Part shown: one piece after another, positions 55,700-64,000 of the stretch
How positions within the stretch are numbered: position 1 is the stretch's first letter
Layout: each line of letters starts with the position of its first letter
Source of the DNA: Volutella citrinella
Taxonomy: Eukaryota > Ascomycota > Sordariomycetes > Hypocreales > Nectriaceae
Direction: 5' to 3'
Assembly: GCA_034401135.1 (NCBI GenBank)
Contig: JAWZSP010000009.1
Coordinates: 2,170,001 to 2,234,000 of the forward strand
Length of the DNA stretch: 64,000 bases
Made by a program: the position numbers and the translations under genes
Notes under the pieces: model-generated
Told to the model about the DNA's origin: nothing
Database searches by the model: none
The model's input: the letters and a program-made list of their open reading frames with translations, nothing else

Positions 55700-57431
55700 A
55701 TGCGAATTTCCAGCTTCATTCTTGGCGTCGCCGCCCTTGGCGGTGTATCGCACTCGTTCGAGTTCAACACCTTTGATGGTGAAGGCAGTCCCGCGTGCTA
55801 CAATGTCACCGCTGTTTACGACCCTAAAACCGTTGACGAGATTGTCGGTCTGGTCAAAAGTGCAGCCAGCAAGGGGCTCAAGGTGCGTGCCGGAGCCAAG
55901 GGTCACATGTGGTACGACACTCAGTGCTCCGATGAGGAGACTGTCATCGTCCGGACCGAGCTGGTCAACAAGATTTGGGACTTTGATCTCAAGGCCGGCA
56001 CGGTCATGGTTGAAGCTGGCGTGACTTTTTTCCAGCTGGCTGAGTACCTCCATGCCCGTGGCGCCAATATTGGAACCGGGCTGGTCAACTGGAACATTAG
56101 TCTCGGCGGAAGCATTGCCATGGGAGCTCATCGAAGCTCGCTCCGAGAGGACGCTGCTGTCATCGGTGGAGTCCTTGAGATGGACATTATTGACGGCAAA
56201 GGACAAATCCGCAACGTCAAGAAGGATGAATCGAATGACGACTGGTTGGCTGCTTCTACCTCGCTGGGACTCTTGGGCATTATTGCCAGGGTCAAGATGC
56301 AAATCTTTCCCGAGACCAAGGTTTGGGCAATGCAAAAGACGTAAGTGAGCAAGTCACCCGGGTTTAATCACAAAACTAATCAGAGATAGCCTGGAGGAGA
56401 AGGATGTCCTCAACGGCGATATTTATGGAATGATCTCCCCTTACATGACGGCGAATTTATGGGTATGTTTACCCATTCTTCTTCCTCTGAGGTCCTGTAG
56501 CTAACGGAGTGTAGTGGTGGCCATACAAGAAGAAGTTCCACTGGCGTTACTACGACCCAGTGCCCGTTGAGGAGACTGCGCAGCAAGGGTTCCAGTCTAC
56601 ATTCTCCGTGACAGAGATTGAGGCGTGGGCGGCCAAGTCGCTCCTTGACAGTGGAAAGTACCTGCCATCGTCGAACTGGCTCATGGAGGAAATCTTCTTC
56701 GGACAGTGGGAGAATCCCAACTTCCGAGAGAAGACCACCGACAAAGCCATCGACAAATGGCCGGTGTACGGGTACCACTATGACGTGCTGATTGGAGGCT
56801 TATATCCGAATCACAAGACAGAGTGGGACTACGGCCTCCGCGGGTATACACTTGAACTGGCGTTCCCCGTAACCCGTGCCAACGAGATGCTCAAGCGAGT
56901 CCGCCAGCTCTTCGACGCCGAAGCCAAGAAGCTCATCTTCATGACGTCGACCTATCGAAGCGGCATCAACATCAAGTTCAGCAAGGCGCACTTTGACTTC
57001 CTCGGCCAGTCGACGACTGACACGGCCGATGGGCAGGACTGGAGCAAGGGAGCCATCATGTTTGACTTTCCGAGCTACAAGCCCTCTGTTGGTGACCACA
57101 AGCGCTATAACGAGCAGTTTTGTAAGTTGGACAACCCGAGTCGCCGGATGTTACTGACGGAGTAGACATTAATCTTGCCAACACCCTCATTGACGAGTTC
57201 CCTTGCCGCCCGCACTGGACCAAGAACACTCGCGAGGTGTTCAAGAGGTCAGTCAAGAACCTTGATCCTGGTGTAAGTAGACAGACCCCCCCCGGGCGCT
57301 TCAATGGTGCTCGTGGACTCGATGTTGGCTAATCCATGTAGTATCTTGCCCGCTTCAAGGCTGTCCGGCAGAAGTTTGACCCCAATGGCATTTACAAGAG
57401 CGTCGTGGGAGAGATTCTGGGTCTGTACTAA
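55700..57431 (+). CDS. Secreted FAD-linked sugar-1,4-lactone oxidase (ALO/gulonolactone-oxidase-like)
   Basis: Five exons, 55700-56340, 56390-56462, 56515-57121, 57166-57272 and 57342-57431, give 505 aa. A signal peptide (MRISSFILGVAALGGVSHS) is followed by a PCMH FAD domain: VRAGAKGHMWYDTQ, then GTVMVEAGVTFFQLAEYLHA and NWNISLGGSIAMGAHRSSL. The covalent-FAD His of ALO proteins may correspond to the His of GAKGHMW. The C-terminal ALO domain ends with CRPHWTKNT, the conserved HWxK of aldonolactone oxidases, and FDPNGIYKS. These enzymes oxidise sugar lactones with O2 to ascorbate-like products and H2O2. Secretion makes this an extracellular oxidase, not the mitochondrial erythroascorbate enzyme. 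Confidence 0.88.
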
Positions 57432-57834
57432 GGCGTCGGTGGCCACTACAGTGTACATAGCAGGGTCCATAGCATCGAGTCAATTTGCGCGATTGGACTT
57501 GCATGAACCGTTTTTGCGTGCCTCACCGTCGGGACTCAGAACTGACTCGTTCTTGCGATGTCCAGATTTTCCTGTAATACCCACTGGGGGACCGGAGTCT
57601 CGTCCAGTTTGATGCACATGTCATAGCCTATCAACTCGCTTAATCTCGGTTGAGTCGGGAACAGTGGAATGATTTCGCATCTTTTCATTGGTTCTCCTGA
57701 TGCTCATGCACAATACCACAGGGATGTGAGCAAGGGGGTAGAGATATTTAAGTCCGCCAGTTCCAGCGCGAAGATGAGGGGTAAAGTGACCTCATCCCCT
57801 CAATCACCGTCACACCATAACGTAGCATCACGAA
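57432..57834. other. Intergenic, methyltransferase promoter
   Basis: 403 bp between same-strand genes. An A/T-rich ATATTTAAG element at about 57743 lies some 90 bp before the methyltransferase start codon. Confidence 0.4.
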
Positions 57835-59271
57835 ATGGCTACCATCAACCAGGGCGCCGCACTAGAGCCCGAGGAGGTAGGGCGTCTTTCGCCAGATGAA
57901 GATCTCGCTCACAGGTTCTTAGGGTGTGATTGACGACAACGACTCCTCTCTGGGAACCGTATGAATCACTGGCAATGCCTTACGTATTTTGCCTAACCAC
58001 TGCCGCTAGGACACTGCGTCGTCTACACAGAGCCTCACGAGCACGATTCTCAACTATCGCCGCGAGAATGGACGAACCTACCATGGCTACAAGGATGGAA
58101 GTGAGTTTCAAAGGACATTACGCTGCAAGAGAGCAGAGAAGGTCCCCCAATCACCCCACTGACTGAATACCGAGCATAGAATACAACATCCCGAATGATG
58201 AGATTGAGAACGAAAGGCTAGGTATTATTCCCAATCGTTCCGCGCCGGAGATACACTAATGAAATTTTTTGCAGACCTGCAGCACCACCTTTTCCTCCTC
58301 ACCTTTGATGGAAAGCTCGGAATGTCACCCCCGAATGCACCAGATGCCAGTCCTCAGCGAGTGCTTGATGTTGGCACGGGTACGGGCATTTGGGCAATTG
58401 ACTTTGGTGATGAGCACCCTGAGTCTGAAGTGAGTGATCTGATGAGGAGCATGCTTGGTATTGGAGCTGACAGCGCAAAGATCATTGGCGTGGATCTCTC
58501 ACCCATCCAGGCTAGCTTGTAAGTTCGTGAATGCTCAAGGCCTGTCAGCAATACTGAAGAGATTTAGCATGCCCCCGAATGTTCGGTTCATCATTGATGA
58601 TATCGAGGAGCCTTGGTCGTACTCGGAGCCCTTCGACTACATCCACTGCCGAATGATGACGTCGTCGCTAGCGAATTGGAAAGGATTCCTGACTGACAGC
58701 TTCAAGTAATGATTCCAACCACCCCAACGGTCCATTGTGCTAATGTCACCAGCAACCTTAAGCCAGGCGGATACTTTGAGCTCCAGGAGGTCGATCTCAT
58801 GGCCAAGAGCGACGACGGCACCCTGAAGGACGACTCAGCACTGGTCAAATGCACCACTCTCCTCGGCGAAGCCTGTAATATCATCGGGCGTCCCTTCCAA
58901 GACAATTTGCAGCTCAAGGACTTCATGGAGGAGATTGGTTACACGGAAATCACCGTCAACGTCTTCAAGTGGCCTACGAACTCTTGGCCGCGAGATAAGA
59001 AGTACAAGGAGCTTGGTCTCTGGAATGGCGAGAACATGTCGACCGGTCTGGAGGCCCTGACAATGGCGCCCTTGACGAGAGCGCTTGGGTGGTCCAAGGA
59101 AGAGGTTGATGTCTTTTTGATTAAAGTCAAAAAGGACATGTACAACAAGAATATCCATGCCTACTGGCCTATGTAAGTTCCGATGACTAGGGGGGAGGAC
59201 AAATGCTGACTCTTCCTAGTTACTCTATTTACGGAAGGAAGCCCGAAGCAAAGAAGCCCGAAGCGGAGTGA
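57835..59271 (+). CDS. SAM-dependent methyltransferase, LaeA-like
   Basis: Nine exons: 57835-57876, 57923-57958, 58010-58100, 58180-58221, 58275-58429, 58481-58518, 58568-58705, 58753-59172 and 59220-59271; 337 aa with frame closure. The N-terminus matches LaeA-like proteins: NYRRENGRTYHGYKDGKY, then HHLFLLTFDGKL. SAM motif I is VLDVGTGTGIWAIDF, followed by IIGVDLSPIQAS, PPNVRFIIDDIEEPW, and LKPGGYFELQEVD. The 51-nt intron 58430-58480 lies between motif I and the acidic loop and is a multiple of three without stops. LaeA relatives are nuclear regulators of secondary metabolism or tailoring O-methyltransferases. It follows the lactone oxidase by about 400 bp in the same direction. Confidence 0.9.
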
Positions 59272-60022
59272 ATGGATCGTCTCGTTGTTGAGATTTCCGA
59301 TGACTTTGACTTGGAGATTATGATGCAAACCGTGTAGCTGGGCTGGTCGATGTGACTCCTTTGCTGTTCAAAATACTTGGCCCTAAGCCGAGCAACTATT
59401 TTTAAAGCAGAGGCGTGTCTCAATAGCGGTGTAAAGTCTTGGATCATCTTCGGTAACCGTGTGAACAGCCCTGCTCGACAACGCAATTTACGCAACTGCT
59501 GATATGGCCTCGTAATGTGCAGCCTGAACAGAGAATTTGATCACCTGTCACGGTGAAGCCCGAACCCTCGGACCAGGTATCCAAACCAGCCTATTGCTTG
59601 GCGTGCACATGCCAATCTAACCTTGATTATTCCCATGCCGTGTCATCACAATTGTCTTCCGATTGGTGGCAGTGAAACAATGTCACCACCACCTTTGTGC
59701 CTATGGCCTATATTGGCCGTGTCTCAGTGCCGTCAACGCATGTCTCAGTCTTGATTCCGACTTGTCATCGTGTGGCAGTATGGTCCAGGAGCCAGGATCT
59801 CCCGCTGGGCTCAAAGGCTCTGCTCTTCTCATCAATTCGTCCTGATCGTACAGGGTCTCATTATCCTCCAATCAAGCACTGCCCCGGCTCGGTGCCATAA
59901 CGCCAAGATGAGAGCGCTTACAATTCTTTGGATACTATGGCAAGGACTCACTTGGTTCTTCCGTCCTCAGCTGCCACTGACTGCGGCACACATCTAGGCT
60001 GAGGCGCACGCTGAATTTTGCC
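59272..60022. other. Intergenic, possible missing first exon of the glycosyltransferase
   Basis: 751 bp. A short frame at 59908-59997 starts MRALTILWILWQGLTWFF, hydrophobic like the N-terminal membrane helix expected for the next gene, but I found no clean splice joining it. Confidence 0.35.
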
Positions 60023-61356
60023 ATGACGACGTATCATGCCCAGAAGTTTTCGCCTCTGCAACCAGCAACACGGCCAACTTTCACGCCAGGAGACGTGTCT
60101 ATTGTCGTGCCATCAGTGGATACGGGAACCGGAGTATCATTTGGACAAACAATGATGAAAATGATTGCCAATCTCCCCCAAGAAATCATCATAGTCACGA
60201 CTCTTGACTTTGAGCACCTGGTACGAGAGGAGGTGGCTCGCATTGCCGACAAACATGTGAACGCAACCAGTACTATCAGGGTTCTAACGGTTCCCGCCGC
60301 CAGCAAGAGACGACAGCTGGTCCGCGGGATAGAAGAAGCAAGAGGCTCCATTATCGTTCTTGCTGATGACGACGTCTTCTGGCCACCCTCGCTGCTACCA
60401 CTGATCTTGGCAGGGTTTGAAGACGAGAGGGTAGGCGTGGTTGGTCCCAGCCATATCCCTCTTCTGCCAGAGAACCCGTGCATCTGGGAAAAGTTCGGTG
60501 GACGTCGGCTCCAGCTACGAGACAGGAACATCAAGGCGAAATTGATGGCCACCTCTGCAGTTCTCTGCATGAAAGGCAGGACAGCTGCGTACCGGACGAA
60601 TATTCTCAAGGACGCCGAGTTCAAATACCGATTCACCCATGACTACTGGCGAGGAAAGTTCCTGCTGGACTCTGGAGACGACACATTCATTACTCGCTGG
60701 CTGACAATGAAAGGCTGGGCGTTGGGCTATCAACTACACCCAGACGCGGCAGTGCTCAACTCGTTACAGCCAAACGCCAAGTTCCTAGGGCAAGCCGTAA
60801 GATGGGGGCGAAGTGCAAAGCGATACGCCTTTCGAAGTCTGGTGACACCGCAACTGTGGAAGTAATGTTACATTACCCTTCTGTTAAGGTCGTGGCTGAC
60901 TTCATCAATCTGTGTCTGTATTTCAGGACTCACAGAAATATGATGCTCCAGCTTATCAACGGAATGTCAGAGCCCTTCTTGCAGCTGGCCGATCTATGCC
61001 TGTTTTTGCGTATGATATACTCCAGCTATCACAGCGGGTTGAGGTATGGGCCAAGATATGAAGCTTGCTAAAGGTTACTGACCTCCTTAGCCAATCGACT
61101 CGTGTATACCTGACGGTTCGCGCGTTGTGGTCAAGTGTCGTTGCGGCAGTATGTGGGCGCTCAATCCTCTCGCTGTACGAGGCCAAGGCCATGAGGTACT
61201 TTTTCATGATGGTCAACTTTTACTCCCTCTTTACGCTGGATGAGGTAGGTTGGATCACAATAGGATTGGGGCACAATCCAAGCTGACTTTCTTTCTCAAC
61301 AGACGGGGTGGATCACTAGAGATCTTGGTAATTCATCCGTTGCGATCAGTGCATGA
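60023..61356 (+). CDS. GT2 glycosyltransferase (Cps1/hyaluronan-synthase-like polysaccharide synthase)
   Basis: Four exons, 60023-60861, 60927-61043, 61091-61244 and 61303-61356, give 387 aa. GT-A landmarks: DVSIVVPSVDTGTGVSFGQT, SKRRQLVRGIEEARG, the DxD in IVLADDDVFW, the acceptor-base region LDSGDDTFITRW, and QAVRWGRSAKR, a variant of the processive QxxRW motif. Two or three membrane helices occupy the C-terminal third. Homologs have N-terminal membrane helices that are absent here; the true start may be upstream. Family members polymerise cell-surface or capsule glycans from UDP-sugars at the plasma membrane. It is convergent with the last Zn2Cys6 gene, with 130 bp between stops. Confidence 0.82.
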
Positions 61357-61486
61357 GACATGGATGTAGTTGCATCTGGGCAGACTCACGGGTCATATTG
61401 AAGTCGATACGATAACTAGTTTACATAGGGCCAAGACTGATAAAATTAGTCCTTTGCTACCTGAAGCGCCCGAGATTATATCTTAT

Positions 61487-63231
61487 CTATCTTTGCAGAG
61501 GGACCTGATGGTGCGTTGTTTCCCACTCATCACCATCGGCCTGGTCGTGTTTGTACTTGCTGCAGGTCAGCCTAGCAACGCCCGTGCTACCGCTAAACGA
61601 TATACTTGTTGCGATTTGATGAAACCTGGATTTCTCAGGCACAAGATCAGACAATATCTGTATCCCTTCCGCCTTTGGCGAAGGTTCTGACGACGCCTGA
61701 AATCCCTCTGGGTCTTCAAGCCGGAATATTTCTGTGGTAATTCGGCATAAATCCGGCCCCATCACCATTCCTTCGAGATGCGGAATTGAGGGGAATAGCT
61801 GGATCGCTTGATGCCGCAACTTTGCATCGCGACATTTCAAGGCTGTGAAATACAATGGCGGGTATCCACCCATTTCAAGAGTGAAAGCCCCGTCGCGACC
61901 GCATACCTGCAGCCCAGCGTCGGTAAAGTCCTTTCGCTTGACGATGTCGATGATATCCTGATACTGAGATACAATGAACGAAAAGGTGGAGGTGAAGGCA
62001 TCGAAGGAGATTTCTCGACTTCTCGATAGACAAGTGCCGAGAATAATGACAGCCATGGCGTGGTAATTGAGCAGGACTCGCAGCCCGAGCAGATGGATAA
62101 GCGATGCATGAGAAAGTGTCGTTTTCATGGAAAGGTGGTAGGCATCTTTCCAAGCAGACATGCGAGCCCTCAAAGCCACCTGCCGAGAGATGAGTTCCGG
62201 CGGTATTGGCTTGCTTGGTGCGATGCATTCAGCATGCTCTTTGAGATCAAAGACCAGCGCCAGAAGATTCTCCAAATGGTGAGTCGCATCCTGGGCCGTG
62301 TCAAACGCTCGAGGGCATTTGGCTCCGTCATCCAGAGCAGCCATCAGCGACATTCCAGAGAAGGTGAGTGCCGTCTGGCCAAGAATTGTCAGATGCGTTG
62401 TGAGCTGCCTGAAGGAATTCAACAAATGACCGCTTGTACGTGTGTGCCCCTGCTTCTGCAAGTCTCTCAGCATCTGTAATCCAAACTGGAAATGACTTTC
62501 CATCATTTCCTGACGGCCCTGCAGCATCTCCAAGCACACAAAGAGGATGCAGGTGATGATGGCGATTTGCAGAGAGCACGCGTCCTTGTTGGCGAGGACC
62601 TTGGCCAGTCCCTTGATGGCCTTGTTGTACTGGCTAATGGCAAGCCTCTCGTACGGCGTGATAATTTTATCATCGTAGCTGTTGGGGTTTGTTTCCCTGG
62701 CCATGTGCACGCGGTAGGCCGAGCCAACGGCCACGAGTGCGTGAAAGATGGACGGCTCGGCGACACTGGCTTGGATGAGCATGTGGTCCCAGAAGTCGGA
62801 TTTGAAGACGCCCGAAATCTTTAGGCTCTTGCATTGACAAAAGAATTCGAATCCTCTCTTCTCTTCGGGGGATTTGTCCACGAGTACCACGGCCGCGTTG
62901 TACTGTTGAGATGCGACCACCCTCCAATGGCTTGCTGAGCAAACAAAGTCATCGCCGAAGGTGAGGCTCGATCCGCCTCCCCATATGCCATAGCCCTCGC
63001 AGACCCTGCCCGACTTGGTGCACTTCAAGCATGCAGGGCGGCCTTCATCACACTTGACACGCCGGAGTCTGTCCACATTGAACAAAGGTTAGCATCTCGA
63101 TATTCGTGGCTTGGGCTGGAACAGGCGGTCACTCACTTGCAGGTGCGGCAGCCGGACTTTACGTGTGCTCTTCGCGGGGAACTCCGCATCGGCGGCTCAT
63201 GGGCCTTGACAGAGCCAACAGATAGTGTCAT
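61487..63231 (-). CDS. Zn2Cys6 transcription factor
   Basis: Two exons, 63231-63137 and 63068-61487, give 558 aa. The 68-nt intron (GTGAGT donor, GCTAAC branch site) splits the zinc cluster, and joining gives GCRTCKLRRVKCDEGRPACL followed by KCTKSGRVCEGYG, a complete C6 cluster at about residues 28-60. A basic segment precedes it. The rest is a helical regulatory region of the fungal_trans_2 type (about 100-480), without a leucine zipper. It is divergent from the aldo-keto reductase (541 bp between starts), a common arrangement for a local regulator and target, but the regulon is unknown. Confidence 0.9.
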
Positions 63232-63772
63232 GCTGTCTTTGAGCGCAGATGTTGCTTCTGTCTACAGCTATGTTCCGTGAAAGCCGGGGCGGAGTGGAAT
63301 GTGGAGAGACCGGGCTTCGGACATAGCGGGCTTAACCAGTGGCGGCCACTTGTTCGAGTGGGGTATTCGGGAAGTGAGATTCCTGATTGGTGGAGGACTG
63401 GGCCTAGCGAATTGGTGTGTGTGTGTGGCGCTTTTGTGCACCACGTCAAACTGAGACTCGACAGTAATGATGCATAACCTCGGGAGGCTGCAACTTACCG
63501 CATACCGTTGAGTTCTGGATCCCTCGGGAACTCACACCCATCATTGGTCGAATAGCTTACATGATGGTGTTGTTTGCACCAAGGCAACGGAAATGGTGGA
63601 GACAAAGTCCGCAAGTCTACGCAAGACGGGCGCCACTGATGTTGAGTATATATTAGGTTGGATCCAACGATCATAAGAATCAATACTCGACTCACATCCA
63701 TCAATCATCTACTGCAATACATCTCCATCAGTCATTCATCCTTACATCCATCCAAATTGACAACTTTAGACC
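63232..63772. other. Divergent promoter region, Zn2Cys6 regulator / aldo-keto reductase
   Basis: 541 bp. A TATATATTA element at 63647-63655 lies about 120 bp before the aldo-keto reductase start codon. Confidence 0.5.
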
Positions 63773-64000
63773 ATGTCTTCCACACGAACCCTCGGCCGCA
63801 ATGGGCCCCAAGTCAACGCCGTCGGTTTCGGCGCCATGAGCATCGGTGGCGCCTATGGCGCTGCGGGCACTGACGAAGAACGTTTTGTCCTCCTTGACCG
63901 AGCCCTTGAGATTGGCCAAACCTTTTGGGATACGGCCGACTTGTACGGCGACAGCGAGGAGGTCATCGGAAAGTGGTTCGCCAAGACGGGCAAGCGAAGC
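63773..64000 (+). CDS. Aldo-keto reductase, N-terminal part (cut by window edge)
   Basis: 76 codons are visible and the gene runs off the window. The start MSSTRTLGRNGPQVNAVGFG is typical of the AKR family that includes yeast YakC-like and AKR13 proteins. FGAMSIGGAYG is the first barrel strand region, and FWDTADLYGDSEEVIGKWF carries the catalytic Asp and Tyr (DxxxxY). The expected full length is about 330-345 aa. These cytosolic enzymes reduce aldehydes and ketones with NADPH. It is divergent from a Zn2Cys6 regulator. Confidence 0.9.
   Translation, partial: MSSTRTLGRNGPQVNAVGFGAMSIGGAYGAAGTDEERFVLLDRALEIGQTFWDTADLYGDSEEVIGKWFAKTGKRS

Overview
The window looks like nuclear DNA of a filamentous ascomycete, most likely a Sordariomycete and possibly Hypocreales. 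Genes are split by introns of about 44-93 nt with GT-AG ends and CTRAC-like branch sites. The families are typically fungal: Zn2Cys6 and C2H2 regulators, a highly reducing polyketide synthase (HR-PKS), a LaeA-like methyltransferase, a SIT siderophore transporter and an RTA1 protein. I rebuilt 27 protein genes (the last is cut by the window edge) by joining exons by hand. The joined reading frames close exactly in every complete multi-exon gene. No rRNA, tRNA, CRISPR array or intact transposon was recognised.

Layout. (1) 0.6-6.6 kb looks like an organosulfur uptake set: a methionine-permease-like carrier, an SsuD-type FMN sulfonate monooxygenase and a divergent Dal5/Soa1-type carrier, with CYS3/MetR-like motifs between the last two. 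(2) 6.7-19.3 kb holds a C2H2 regulator, then an SDR, an amidase, a zinc alcohol dehydrogenase, a PgdA/cyclic-imidase-like deacetylase, a neutral amino-acid permease and a GST; this could be a small nitrogen-catabolic group. (3) 20.2-33.4 kb holds an HSL-type hydrolase, a class III CoA-transferase, a secreted flavin amine oxidase and an HR-PKS (KS-AT-DH-remnant MT-ER-KR-ACP). (4) 35.6-45.6 kb holds an MFS carrier, an RTA1 protein, a membrane-anchored fusion of a DUF2236 (MpaB/Lcp-type) oxygenase domain with a cis-prenyltransferase, a membrane SDR, and a siderophore transporter with two abutting iron-GATA sites upstream. (5) 48.6-64 kb holds a CCCH protein, an NmrA-like reductase, two Zn2Cys6 regulators, a secreted sugar-lactone oxidase, a nine-exon LaeA-like methyltransferase, a GT2 polysaccharide synthase and the start of an aldo-keto reductase.

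The most unusual object is the fusion at 39817-41706. One half belongs to enzymes that make cis-isoprenoid diphosphates. The other half resembles haem oxygenases that cleave prenyl chains or cis-polyisoprene. I know of no described system of this kind, but its function is inference. Functions below are family-based predictions from reading the translations; no database search was run.
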